Translations under genes and position numbers: made by a program | Assembly: GCA_018334755.1 (NCBI GenBank) | Contig: JAGXLI010000004.1 | Coordinates: 1 to 62,348 of the forward strand | Direction of reading: 5' to 3' | DNA: 62,348 nucleotides | DNA from: Thermoplasmatota archaeon | GTDB lineage: Archaea; Thermoplasmatota; Thermoplasmata; Halarchaeoplasmatales; Halarchaeoplasmataceae | Notes under the pieces: model-generated | Seen by the model: only the letters and a program-made list of their open reading frames with translations | The model's database searches: none | Told to the model about the DNA's origin: nothing | Part shown: positions 1 to 8,918 of the stretch, in pieces | Position numbering within the stretch: position 1 is the first letter of the stretch | Layout of the letters: each line of letters begins with the position of its first letter

Positions 1-4
1 TTAT

Positions 5-3000
5 ATGAGACAGGGCGTAGTCTTCTTGAAATACTATACCGGGGCGATAATGGAAGGGCAATTGAAAACAAAAGATGGGGCCACCGTTCCAGGAGCAAGG
101 GTCACCGTTCTTGACGAGAATGGAGTGCCCCATTCTACGGATATCACAGATGAGGACGGTAACTATAAGGTACTGCTACCAGCGGGAAATATCACGGTCA
201 CGGCCTCTACTGGCGGGATAGAAGAAGGTGGGGGACAAGCAGCCCAAATGGCCCAGATGAGAGGACGAATGGAGCCCGGGACAAGGCAGAGGATGCTAAA
301 ACAAGAACAAATCCAGCTAGATCAGATCAAGATGGAAGTCAGTGAAGAGCAGGCGATGAGGAAAAAAGTCGATAGAGACGGAGATGGACAGTGGGATTAT
401 AAGATAGATGAGGACTTCGAATTCGATTCCGGACAGATGGGCGGTAATGTTTTCCTAGACCAAAATGGAGATGAAGAGTATAATAAGGAAAACGAAACCC
501 TGCTTTCCGGTGGAGGAGAAGTCATCGTTGAAGAGTCCATCCAAGGCGTTAGAAGTTCTTACCAGATATCGAGCAACGGTTCATACAATATAAGCTCTTT
601 AGCCCCTGGAAGTTATTCAGTAAAGACATCTCTATCGGGAAGTTCTACCGTAGAAGACGTGCTTGTAAAAAGCGGAGAAAAGACTTCTGAGGATATACCC
701 GTCTCTGTTGGAGAGTTGAATGGAAATATCAGCTATGAAGACGTGGGGAAAGAAAAATCCGTGGAGTTGAGTCTCGAGAACAGTGACAAGGACTATACGG
801 TCGTTCTTGGAGAGACAAAAAATTACACTTTCGAAGATATAATCCCGGGTAATTACACTTTGAAGGTCAGCGATGAAGATCACACTCTCAAAGAGGGCCC
901 AAAGGACATAAGTATGGAAGAGAAGGTCAGTCTGAATCGGGATATAACCATAGTCAAATCATATCAGGTAGACGGTGTATTCGAGAGGAAAGGAGAACCA
1001 CTAGCAAATCAGAAGATCAGTATCCTGGGGAGACAGTACGATAGGATTATAACCACTGACGATCAAGGTGAATTCAGCGTAAAGCTCCCGGAAGCCGCTT
1101 ATCGGATCTATGGAACCAATAGAAAGGATGAAGCCACCTATGTCCATCTCGGAAGGATAGTAGTCGATTCTGATTTTGACGGTGACGAAAGATACGAGGG
1201 GGAATTTAAGGAAGGGTATGAACTGAGCGGACAATTGAAAAATGATGGCGAAGGGGTCAAAAATTGTGAGGTATTTATCAGAGAGAACTCAGGAGCTGAA
1301 TATTACCTTGTCACCAATAACAACGGAAGATTTAGCACCTATCTTCCAAAAGGAACTTACACGGTCTATGGATGGAAAGAATCCAGCATAGGACGACCAG
1401 GAGAAGACCTCTATTTCCTTGATAAGCTCAGGATAAGAGAGGATGAGGAGATAACAATCGAGGGTTCAAGTGCTCGGATTGTAGAGAGTCATATCAAGAG
1501 AGATATCCTGAAGGACGATCACGAAGGACCTAGTGAAGGATTGTACGCCACGATGGAAACCACTCTTGACAACATAACAGTGAGAGGAGATACTGCTCTT
1601 AGTGGAAGTTTCAAGATCGCCCTGCCTAGAGATGGGGCCGAGGTCACCTTCGATAAGATGGGTTATCACGAAAAAACCGTTACATACTCTCCCTTTGAGG
1701 AGATACCTGGGAATATCTCTTTAAAAGCAAAGGATATCAAAGTTGAAGGCGAAGTGAATTTCGATCAAGCGAAAACCGAAGAACTAACACTCAAGTTCAA
1801 ACCGATGAGCAGCGGAGCAGTTGAAAAAACGATCACGATCGACGAAAGATATTACGAAGTCGCTCTACAACCCGGAGAATACGAGATAGTGATAAACGAG
1901 TCGTTGGAAAATGGAGAGGCAAAGAATGAACACTCTGAAACTATCTCGATGATGCCAAGTGATGAGCGGGTTATGGAAAAAGATCTCAACCCAACGTACA
2001 AAGTAAAGGTAAACGGAACTATAAAAGACGATAAAGGGATACTATCATCCGCGGATATACGATTCTCAGGACCAGAAGGTAAAGAAGTCGCCGCCAATCG
2101 CTCGTACGAGGTGTACCTCGAGCCGGGTAACTATTCGATCCGAGCTGTCAACAGCGAGAAAGGTCTTTCGATGCAGAAGGGTCTCTCGATAGACAACTCC
2201 CTTACCAGCAGCATCGATTTAGAAAATCCTGTCAAAGTCAGGGCTTATCTGACCTATGCGGGTGAGGGGAGTTCAGAGATCCCCGTTCACTTCGAAAATG
2301 AAGAGTCTGGATATGTCATAGAGACCATGAGTGACATGGAAGGAGGGTTCAACTTATCTCTAGTGGAAGGCGATTATAATATCAAAGTAGACCAAAACAC
2401 GGAAGAAGAGATAGACGGGATGAAAAGAGATGTCTATTACACTCTGAACGAAACGATGCATACGAACACTTTAAGCACACCCCAGCGGCTGGATATGGAA
2501 AGAAATGTGCTCCATTCAACATTTTCTGGGCAGGTAACTAAAGATGGTAATTCTGTCAGCGAAGTGGAAGTAGAGATATTATCTCAAGAAGGAGAAGTAA
2601 AGAAAACCCTCCGCACGGATGAAAAGGGCTATTTCGAAAGCGACCTCCTTCACGGACGATATACTATATACGTTGCTCATGAGACCTCACGAGAGAAGCT
2701 AGGCAAATTCAAATACTTCGTCATGCCGGCGGAGAATAAGTCCATTGAGGTATCATTAGAGGAAGGAGTAACTCTATCTGGAAGAGTGCTCTTAAAAGGT
2801 GAAGGTGTTAAGAGCGATGTTACACTCCAGAGAAAAGAGGCTAAGAAGACATTTTCTACACAATCCAACGGGGATTACAGAGCCGTGATGCCCAAAGGAA
2901 CCTATACGATTGAATCTGAGATGGAAAAAGATATAGAATATGGCATTACAACGTTCAAATATGAAGATCAGATAGAACTCGCCTATGATGAATACCAGAG

Positions 3001-3820
3001 GATAGATCTCACCAAAGTAAAAGAATACGGTATGAATATAGACGAGCTACAAACGAAAACGGCATCGCAGGGCGAAAAGATCTCCTATACTGTTGACGTT
3101 ACCAATACAGGGAACGTCCGAGATGAATACGAGTTTTCCGCTAAAACAGCGGTATGGGATATCGAGTTCTCCCCCAAAACATTCGAACTTGAAGCAGGCG
3201 ATTCAAGGTCCGTTAACATCGAAGTCCAGGTGAAAGACAATGCAAGTGTGGATCATCCACCTATACAATTCACCTTGGATTCGATGAACTCCGAAAAGAT
3301 GGAAGAGAAAGAGCTGCCCATAGATGTGAGGCAGTTCTATGGTGTCGAGCTATCCTCAGATGTTATAAATAAGAGATACGGCCGCGGGACTATAACTTAT
3401 TCAGTAAACATTACGAATACTGGAAATGGAAAGGATCGATACAATATAAGAGTCGACAACCGAGAAAAACTTAGGGACCAGGGCTGGTCCGTTTCCGTTA
3501 AAGAACAGACAAATAATATAAGTGATCTTCAGAGCAAAGAGATCGAAGTGACTCTAGAAGCTATATCATCCAAACCGAAAGAGAACATCCGAGTAGAAGT
3601 GCAAGCTTATTCCGATCTGCAGAACTCAGCGACAGATACGGTCTCGATACGTATTAATCAGCCTCAATTATCTATCGATTCAGATTCCCTGGACATGGAT
3701 AGTGAAGAAGCAAATCTGGAGGAAGAAGAATTCAGTCTATCGAATTGGCAGTGGGGTGCCATAATAATCGCGGTGATAATCGGGGCCCTATACATCATGA
3801 AGAGGAGGAGGTGGATCTGA
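5..3820 (+). CDS. Large surface protein with Cna-B/carboxypeptidase-regulatory-like repeats (5' end probably cut by window)
   Basis: About 1,270 residues are visible and the frame is open to the window edge. No signal peptide is seen, so the true start is probably upstream. Most of the protein is repeated beta-sandwich units of the carboxypeptidase-regulatory/Cna-B type, each with a 'DEDGNYKVLLPAG'-like strand-turn ('DDQGEFSVKLP', 'DEKGYFESDL', 'QSNGDYRAVMPKG'). Asp-rich, possibly Ca-binding loops lie near residues 122-155. Two NEW3/CARDB-like Ig folds ('VDVTNTGNVRDEYEF', 'VNITNTGNGKDRYNI') occupy roughly residues 1010-1230. A single C-terminal membrane span followed by KRRRW anchors it with the bulk outside. 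The next surface gene starts within its stop codon (TGATG), so the two are probably one operon. The role (cell wall, adhesion) is inferred from architecture only. Confidence 0.75.
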   Translation: MRQGVVFLKYYTGAIMEGQLKTKDGATVPGARVTVLDENGVPHSTDITDEDGNYKVLLPAGNITVTASTGGIEEGGGQAAQMAQMRGRMEPGTRQRMLKQEQIQLDQIKMEVSEEQAMRKKVDRDGDGQWDYKIDEDFEFDSGQMGGNVFLDQNGDEEYNKENETLLSGGGEVIVEESIQGVRSSYQISSNGSYNISSLAPGSYSVKTSLSGSSTVEDVLVKSGEKTSEDIPVSVGELNGNISYEDVGKEKSVELSLENSDKDYTVVLGETKNYTFEDIIPGNYTLKVSDEDHTLKEGPKDISMEEKVSLNRDITIVKSYQVDGVFERKGEPLANQKISILGRQYDRIITTDDQGEFSVKLPEAAYRIYGTNRKDEATYVHLGRIVVDSDFDGDERYEGEFKEGYELSGQLKNDGEGVKNCEVFIRENSGAEYYLVTNNNGRFSTYLPKGTYTVYGWKESSIGRPGEDLYFLDKLRIREDEEITIEGSSARIVESHIKRDILKDDHEGPSEGLYATMETTLDNITVRGDTALSGSFKIALPRDGAEVTFDKMGYHEKTVTYSPFEEIPGNISLKAKDIKVEGEVNFDQAKTEELTLKFKPMSSGAVEKTITIDERYYEVALQPGEYEIVINESLENGEAKNEHSETISMMPSDERVMEKDLNPTYKVKVNGTIKDDKGILSSADIRFSGPEGKEVAANRSYEVYLEPGNYSIRAVNSEKGLSMQKGLSIDNSLTSSIDLENPVKVRAYLTYAGEGSSEIPVHFENEESGYVIETMSDMEGGFNLSLVEGDYNIKVDQNTEEEIDGMKRDVYYTLNETMHTNTLSTPQRLDMERNVLHSTFSGQVTKDGNSVSEVEVEILSQEGEVKKTLRTDEKGYFESDLLHGRYTIYVAHETSREKLGKFKYFVMPAENKSIEVSLEEGVTLSGRVLLKGEGVKSDVTLQRKEAKKTFSTQSNGDYRAVMPKGTYTIESEMEKDIEYGITTFKYEDQIELAYDEYQRIDLTKVKEYGMNIDELQTKTASQGEKISYTVDVTNTGNVRDEYEFSAKTAVWDIEFSPKTFELEAGDSRSVNIEVQVKDNASVDHPPIQFTLDSMNSEKMEEKELPIDVRQFYGVELSSDVINKRYGRGTITYSVNITNTGNGKDRYNIRVDNREKLRDQGWSVSVKEQTNNISDLQSKEIEVTLEAISSKPKENIRVEVQAYSDLQNSATDTVSIRINQPQLSIDSDSLDMDSEEANLEEEEFSLSNWQWGAIIIAVIIGALYIMKRRRWI

Positions 3821-4623
3821 TGAGAAAAACAGGCACCCTGTTCATGGTAACTTTTCTCCTTCTGATAGCTTCTATCGGTACTATCGGGCTTCAGAACACA
3901 GAGGGAGCGAGAGAAGTTAGAGGAATCAACATAGACGTACAACAGGAGAAAGGACAAGATGTCTTCTTCGTGAATGATACAGAAAACTTCAAAGTGGAAA
4001 TTTTAGGTCGATTCCAGGCAGATGGAGAAGTGATCAAATCAGAGAATGCGGACAATTGGACTCTTAAGACCGAGACCAATGCTGACGCAACCATCGAACC
4101 AAAAGATCAGGATTCCAACGTGAGTAACCGATTTTCCGTCAACGTAACTGTCCATGAAAAGGGAAAAGCGAATCTGAACTTTACAGCTTACTGCGCCAAA
4201 GATGACAGTGTACGGTACTCGACAAGGCAGATGGAGATAAAGGTTGTCGAACCAGAATCTGTGTCGATCTCCGTAGATAATCCCACATCCTATGAAATAG
4301 AAGAAACCGATGTGAACCTCTATATCGACGGCGAGTTGATAAACACGAAGACGATCAAAAATTTAGGACCTGATGAAAGTAGAAAAGTTAAATTCAACTG
4401 GTCTAGCAGTGGATTCGGTCCTGGTGAACATAAACTAGAGATAAAGGTAGATTACGGGATCGAAGGGAGCGAAGAGAAAGTGCACCTGAGCCGTACGTTC
4501 TACATCGAAGAGGAAACCAATACAGGTCTGTATGCAGGTATAGCAGCCGTAGGCATAGGTGCTGCGGTGGTGATCTTCCTACTCTTCAGAAGGAAAAGAA
4601 AGAGACGCAGAAGACCGTGGTGA
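3820..4623 (+). CDS. Membrane-anchored extracellular CARDB-like protein
   Basis: About 267 residues. I chose the ATG that overlaps the stop of the upstream surface gene because it gives a clear signal peptide (MRKTG, then a hydrophobic stretch). A longer reading from 3745 adds non-secretory residues. The middle has beta-rich segments, including a CARDB-like unit ('VDNPTSYEIEETDVNLYIDG', 'GPGEHKLEIKVDY') near residues 150-225. A C-terminal span ('AGIAAVGIGAAVVIFLLF') is followed by a run of Arg/Lys, the expected stop-transfer topology. It probably works with the upstream giant protein at the cell surface. No enzymatic motif is seen. Confidence 0.7.
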   Translation: MRKTGTLFMVTFLLLIASIGTIGLQNTEGAREVRGINIDVQQEKGQDVFFVNDTENFKVEILGRFQADGEVIKSENADNWTLKTETNADATIEPKDQDSNVSNRFSVNVTVHEKGKANLNFTAYCAKDDSVRYSTRQMEIKVVEPESVSISVDNPTSYEIEETDVNLYIDGELINTKTIKNLGPDESRKVKFNWSSSGFGPGEHKLEIKVDYGIEGSEEKVHLSRTFYIEEETNTGLYAGIAAVGIGAAVVIFLLFRRKRKRRRRPW

Positions 4624-4670
4624 GATGTGGCCTAGAAGTCTTGTGATGCTATAGTAGACAGGGTCTTAGT

Positions 4671-4690
4671 ACCTTTTTCTTCCTTTTTTG
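4671..4690 (+). terminator. T-rich transcription terminator after the surface-protein pair
   Basis: Two runs of T separated by a few bases (ctttttcttccttttttg) lie about 50 bases after the stop of the second surface gene. Archaeal RNA polymerase stops at such T tracts without needing a hairpin. They sit in the convergent space before metG. Confidence 0.45.
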
Positions 4691-4700
4691 AACTCATCTC

Positions 4701-4740
4701 TCAATATCACAAATCATAGGTCAATATCACAATTCATCAG
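4701..4740. repeat. Tandem 20-bp direct repeat
   Basis: Two abutting 20-base units beginning TCAATATCACAA match at 17 of 20 positions (4701-4720 and 4721-4740). They lie between the convergent surface-protein operon and metG. Function unknown; it may be replication slippage. Confidence 0.5.
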
Positions 4741-4749
4741 CTTTCAGAT

Positions 4750-6987
4750 TCACATCACTTCGCTGCCTGGTGGTAGCTCTTCGTCCAATCGGACCACACC
4801 TTCACTATCTTTTAGGAGTAAGGCATTATCCTCATCATCTATAAGGGCGACTCCAACCCTTTCAACCTCTTTTCCTTCTTCTTCCTCCTCCTCTTCCTTG
4901 GCTTTGAAGGTTTCGGCATCTATCAAATTCACGACGTCGTCAGCTATGATCTTTCCGTCCTCTTTCTTCACGGTTTTTAATTCGTACTCCTCAAAATCAT
5001 CGAACGAGATCATCTCGGCACCCGGTCCAGTTCCCTTTATGTTCTCCCCGACATTTCCTCTAGGTTCCAGTAGAGAGACCTTGTCATCACTTTGAGCCGC
5101 CAGCATCATACCTTCGGATTCGATCCCCCTCAATTTAGCGGGTTCTAGATTTGCAACGACGGCGATCTTCTTATCCTCCATCTGTTCTTTATCGTAGTAC
5201 GGCTTTAGACCAGCTACTAGCGTTCTTTCTTCTTCTCCCATGTCCACTCGACATATGTACAGTTTGTCGGCGTTAGGATGCTCCTGTACTTTACTTATCT
5301 CTCCTACTCTGAGATCCAATCTTTCCAGTGAATTCCTTAAATCAGTCTCTTCCCTCATCTCGGATAGATCTATCTTCTCATAGAGTGGCTCTGGTTCGTC
5401 TAGTTCTATCCCGGTTTCTATCGGCTCAATAGCCTCTTTCCAGTCCTGTTCGTGAACGCTGCCCTCCTGTTCCAGATAGACCCACAGTTCATCCATACTA
5501 TCGGGAAGATAGGGAGCCCCGGTTACACAGAGAGCTTTTACTATCCGAAGAGAAATATTTATGGTGGTTCCAGCCGATTCTTTATCTTCATCGACTTCTT
5601 CCCAAGGAGCCTTGTCATTGAAATATTTGTTTCCAGTCCTAGAGAGCGCCGTCAGTTCTTTTAATCCCTTGTTAAATTTTCTACCCTCTAGTTTCTCACT
5701 AATTGCCTCTACTCTTTTCTCTATCTCTTCTATAACTTCAGTGTCCCTCTCCTCCAATTCTCCCGCTTCTGGGGTCTCGTCAAAGTTAGAATGGGTGAAA
5801 GAAAGAACTCTATGTATGAAATTACCTAGATTACCCACGAGTTCTGAATTTATCTTCTCTTGGAATTCATCCCAGGTGAAGTTCGTGTCTTTGGTCTCCG
5901 GCATTATGGTAGTGATATAATACCGGACCGCATCGCTGTCGAAATCTCTCAATACGTCGGGTAAGGAAACTATTATCCCTCTAGAAGTGGAGAACTGTTC
6001 TCCTCCAAGCCGCATGTACTGGTTGGCGGGGACATCATAAGGTAGATTCAGGTCCTCGTCGTAACCCATCAACATGGCCGGCCATATGATAGTATGAAAG
6101 GGGATGTTATCCTTAGCCAAAAAGTAATAGTGTTCAGCATCCGGGTCCTTCCAGAATTTGGTCCAATCGCCGTCTGTTTCTTCTGACCATTTTATCGATG
6201 TAGATAGATATCCGATGACAGCTTCGAACCAGACGTAAATTTTTTTCTCTTCATATCCCTCAACCGGGACAGGGATGCCCCATTCCATATCCCTAGATAT
6301 GGGACGGTCCTCGAGCCCTTCGTCCAGCCATCCTTTCGTAAAGTTCAGAACATGATTTTTCCAGTGATCCTTATCTTCGACATACTCTTCTAACTTTTCC
6401 TGGAAGGCCGAAAGTCTCAGGAAAAAATGTTCACTTTCCTTAAGCTCGGGCCTTCCCCCACAGTGTTTACATTCCGGTTCTATCAGGTCCTCTGGATCCA
6501 ATAAAGCTCCGCATTCATCACACTGATCTCCATCGATCTCCTCCTGACCGCATTCCGGACAGGTGCCTATAACATACCTATCCGGGAGGAATTTTTCACA
6601 GTGTGGACAGTAAAAAGTTTCCATCGTGTCCATATAGATGTGATCTTTTTCGTATAAGGTCTTGAAGATGTCCCGTGCGACCCTTTTATGAGTGTCATTC
6701 ATCGTGTAGGTAAAAAGTGTGAAATCCACACCTAGGTCTTTCAGCGCTTTAGAATTAATCTGATGATACTTTTCGGCGGTCTCCTTCGGTGTCAATCCTT
6801 CCTCCTCTGCAGTTACTGTTACAGGGGTGCCGTGCTGATCTGATCCCGAGACCATCAGGACCTCGTTCCCCTTCATCTTGTGATAGCGCCTGAATATATC
6901 TGGGGGAAGATAACAACCGCCAACCTGTCCGATGTGTATTGGACCATTCGCATACGGCCATGCGACTCCTATGAGTATCCGTTTCAT
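4750..6987 (-). CDS. metG: Methionyl-tRNA synthetase with C-terminal tRNA-binding domain
   Basis: 745 residues; charges tRNA-Met with methionine in the cytoplasm. The N-terminal class I signature is YANGPIHIG (residues 12-20) and the second signature appears as FSTSRG near residue 333. The connective domain has four Cys pairs (C127/C130, C143/C146, C156/C159, C173/C176), the double zinc-knuckle form common in archaea. The C-terminus (about 575-690) is an EMAP-II-like tRNA-binding OB fold ('LRVGEISKVQEHPNADKLYICRVD') fused in the same chain, followed by an acidic tail of about 50 residues not usual for the family. The start is well supported because the MKRILIGVAWPYANGP opening is typical. A TATA-like TTTATATC (complement of 7008-7015) suggests a leaderless message. 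Confidence 0.96.
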   Translation of the reverse strand: MKRILIGVAWPYANGPIHIGQVGGCYLPPDIFRRYHKMKGNEVLMVSGSDQHGTPVTVTAEEEGLTPKETAEKYHQINSKALKDLGVDFTLFTYTMNDTHKRVARDIFKTLYEKDHIYMDTMETFYCPHCEKFLPDRYVIGTCPECGQEEIDGDQCDECGALLDPEDLIEPECKHCGGRPELKESEHFFLRLSAFQEKLEEYVEDKDHWKNHVLNFTKGWLDEGLEDRPISRDMEWGIPVPVEGYEEKKIYVWFEAVIGYLSTSIKWSEETDGDWTKFWKDPDAEHYYFLAKDNIPFHTIIWPAMLMGYDEDLNLPYDVPANQYMRLGGEQFSTSRGIIVSLPDVLRDFDSDAVRYYITTIMPETKDTNFTWDEFQEKINSELVGNLGNFIHRVLSFTHSNFDETPEAGELEERDTEVIEEIEKRVEAISEKLEGRKFNKGLKELTALSRTGNKYFNDKAPWEEVDEDKESAGTTINISLRIVKALCVTGAPYLPDSMDELWVYLEQEGSVHEQDWKEAIEPIETGIELDEPEPLYEKIDLSEMREETDLRNSLERLDLRVGEISKVQEHPNADKLYICRVDMGEEERTLVAGLKPYYDKEQMEDKKIAVVANLEPAKLRGIESEGMMLAAQSDDKVSLLEPRGNVGENIKGTGPGAEMISFDDFEEYELKTVKKEDGKIIADDVVNLIDAETFKAKEEEEEEEGKEVERVGVALIDDEDNALLLKDSEGVVRLDEELPPGSEVM

Positions 6988-7084
6988 GGTTGGGGATAAG
7001 ACTAGTGAGATATAAATTCAATGATTGATCTGTCAGACAAAACTATTGTTGATGGGTTTAACAAGGCAGTATTGAGTTTTGGTG

Positions 7085-7104
7085 AAATGCAGGCGCCGGG
7101 ATTC
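7085..7104 (-). repeat. Second copy of the tRNA-Gly 3' end (possible attachment-site remnant)
   Basis: These 20 bases are identical to 7234-7253, which hold the last 17 bases of tRNA-Gly plus three flanking bases. The copy sits 149 bases further downstream in the tRNA's direction of transcription. Duplicated tRNA 3' ends are the usual footprint of tyrosine-recombinase integration, but only about 130 bases lie between the copies, too little for an intact element. It could be a scar of an excised or decayed element, or a partial tRNA duplication. Confidence 0.55.
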
Positions 7105-7153
7105 TAGTCAGAATCAAAGATTCTAACAGCTCGAAAATTTTTTAAAAATTTTA

Positions 7154-7229
7154 CTCGCGAACCCGAGGCATACCTGGTGAGGGTGATAAGGAATTCATTC
7201 CTTTAGAACCCAAGGGTTCTCATCCCACC
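7154..7229. other. Folded, RNA-like segment between tRNA-Gly and its 3'-end copy
   Basis: A compact set of helices can be drawn directly. CTCG/CGAG closes a small hairpin at 7154-7167. GGTG(A)GGGTG at 7176-7185 pairs with CATCCCACC at 7221-7229 (nine pairs, one G-T, one bulged A). Between these arms are two perfect hairpins, AAGGAAT/ATTCCTT (7188-7203) and AGAACCC/GGGTTCT (7205-7220), forming a three-way junction. On the minus strand it lies in the trailer of tRNA-Gly. It does not fold as a tRNA, and I do not recognise a C/D-box or H/ACA layout. Strand and function are unknown. Confidence 0.4.
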
Positions 7230-7236
7230 GCCAAAA

Positions 7237-7310
7237 TGCAGGCGCCGGGATTCGAACCCGGCCAATGAGCTTGGAAGGCTCAGATCCTAACCAGACTAGA
7301 TCACGCCTGC
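7237..7310 (-). tRNA. tRNA-Gly (anticodon TCC)
   Basis: Read on the minus strand, GCAGGCG pairs with CGCCTGC as the acceptor stem, with discriminator A. The D arm contains TAGTCTGGTTAGGA. The anticodon stem TGAGC/GCTCA carries loop CTTCCAA, giving anticodon TCC (glycine). The T arm is CCGGG-TTCGAAT-CCCGG. The 3' CCA is not encoded (TTT follows), so it must be added after transcription. No intron. Confidence 0.95.
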
Positions 7311-7429
7311 AATCTGTGTAAGCTCATAAAAAGAAGTGATATTAACCTTTTCTGCTTTCCCTTTTGTCCTCTTTTGTACCGATAGATTTTTATTGGTAGT
7401 TATCAATCCCATAGTCGGACGTGAACCCA

Positions 7430-7816
7430 ATGATAGGAGATTTCATCAAGAAGAAGACCCATTTCAAGAAGAAAAAGGGACAAGGACCAGAGTTAGAATC
7501 TGAAGAATATGTAGACCTCACTCATCTCGCTGATGAAGAGGAAGGATTCTCTGAAGCCGATACTTTGATCAAGATCGCAGAGATACATCGGTTCGAAGAT
7601 GTGAGAGATGTCACCGAAGAGGTGTATGACGGCAACATCCTCCTTGTAGATACTGAAGCAATAGCGGGAAATGAGGATGCACTGGAAAGGGTGCAGAGTG
7701 AACTGAAGGCGGTAGCGAGCGATGTTTCTGGCGATATAGCGGGAATAGGAAACGATTTCCTCGCGGTCACCCCTGAAGGCATCGCGATAGACAGAGAAAA
7801 GATAAAACCCTTCTAA
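7430..7816 (+). CDS. sepF: SepF-like cell-division protein (DUF552)
   Basis: About 128 residues. Archaeal SepF proteins anchor FtsZ to the membrane at the division site. After a Lys-rich N-terminus with a short amphipathic start (MIGDFIKKK), the globular part ('LIKIAEIHRFEDVRDVTEEV', 'GNILLVDTEAIAG', 'AVASDVSGDIAGIGNDFLAVTPEGIAID') matches the SepF beta-alpha fold. The ATG at 7430 is preferred; GTG at 7421 is possible. A T-rich TATA-like element near 7386-7393 would put the transcript start only a few bases before the start codon. FtsZ is encoded 26 kb away in this window. Confidence 0.85.
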   Translation: MIGDFIKKKTHFKKKKGQGPELESEEYVDLTHLADEEEGFSEADTLIKIAEIHRFEDVRDVTEEVYDGNILLVDTEAIAGNEDALERVQSELKAVASDVSGDIAGIGNDFLAVTPEGIAIDREKIKPF

Positions 7817-7913
7817 AAAGGACCTAGCTCATCAAAATCTGGTCCGGGATCGATCCTTTCCTAGCTCACGAAGTGTTAACTCTATCCGTTAAAGGTATCT
7901 CCTATCATCAATC

Positions 7914-8849
7914 TTATTCTCCAAAGGATAAACCCATTTCCGTAGAATTCAAAATATAGGGTTTTCCTCCTCTTCGTTCTATGACTTCCGCAACTTTTTC
8001 CGGCTGGTCGGTCAAAGCTATCATCGACCCGCCGCCTCCCGCACCGGTAAGTTTTGCACCATAGGAATATTTTCTAGCACCTTTTATCAGCCTCTCCAAC
8101 TTGGGATGGCTCACTCCAAGGATCGAAAGTAAGCGCTGATTTTCGTCCATCAGCTCTCCTACCCTCTCTATATCACCACTTTCCAGATGAGAACTTCCTT
8201 TTCTCACTATCCTTCCAATGTCCTCGACTATCTCTTTTGCGAAGTTATTTTTTTCGTAGAATCTCTTCACTTTCTTGACCAGAGGAGCAGTGGGAGAATG
8301 AACGCCAGTATCTCCGATCACGAATTTGACGTCCGGTATCGGTCTATGATGGATATTCCATCTTTTTTCCTTCTTCCCGATCTCCCACAAAAAATCTTCC
8401 TCTTTCTCTTCTGAAACCATGATCGCACTGCCATGAGTGGAGGTAGAGGTATCGATGGGACTCGCATTTCCTTGGACCTCGAATTCGACATTGAAGGCGT
8501 CCTCAGCTATCTGCTCTTCAGTTACTTCGTTTTCTGCAAGCTTCCTAAGGCAGCCGAGAGTAGATACACTTATAGCCGCTGAAGAACCCATACCTGCGCC
8601 GCTCGGGAGCTCACTTTCAGTCTCTATTTTTAAATCATCATCGATGCCCACGCGATTTAGACATTCTAGGATATAACTGTGATACTCCTCCTGGATCGGA
8701 TAACCGTTCACGGTCGTTTCAGATGAAGAACTGGAGATCTCACAGAAGGAACGTTTATTGACCGCTAAAGCTAAAGCTGGCTCTCCGTAGACCACGGCGT
8801 GCTCTCCGAACAATATGATCTTTCCAGGTGCTGACGCTTTCACTTTCAC
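7914..8849 (-). CDS. mvk: Mevalonate kinase (GHMP family)
   Basis: 311 residues; phosphorylates mevalonate in the archaeal isoprenoid-lipid pathway. The three GHMP motifs are present: the N-terminal substrate strand 'APGKIILFGEHAVVYGEPALA', the ATP loop 'LPSGAGMGSSAAISVS' (about residues 81-97), and the C-terminal Gly-rich 'KLTGAGGGGSMIAL' (about 268-281). Length is usual for archaeal enzymes. It is last in the minus-strand run TIM-barrel protein, hxlB, htpX, mvk, with about 70 bases to htpX, so it may have its own promoter. Confidence 0.93.
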   Translation of the reverse strand: MKVKASAPGKIILFGEHAVVYGEPALALAVNKRSFCEISSSSSETTVNGYPIQEEYHSYILECLNRVGIDDDLKIETESELPSGAGMGSSAAISVSTLGCLRKLAENEVTEEQIAEDAFNVEFEVQGNASPIDTSTSTHGSAIMVSEEKEEDFLWEIGKKEKRWNIHHRPIPDVKFVIGDTGVHSPTAPLVKKVKRFYEKNNFAKEIVEDIGRIVRKGSSHLESGDIERVGELMDENQRLLSILGVSHPKLERLIKGARKYSYGAKLTGAGGGGSMIALTDQPEKVAEVIERRGGKPYILNSTEMGLSFGE

Positions 8850-8918
8850 GATTCTACAAGTACAAAAAAGAATCCCTACTTATATATTCGGAAGGTAGAA
8901 AGAAGAAAAGGAAAATAT

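Noticed and set aside
7085..7310. Second complete tRNA, permuted tRNA or tRNA intron
   Set aside because: The tRNA-Gly at 7237-7310 is complete and uninterrupted; the extra segment has no anticodon arm or acceptor stem of its own.
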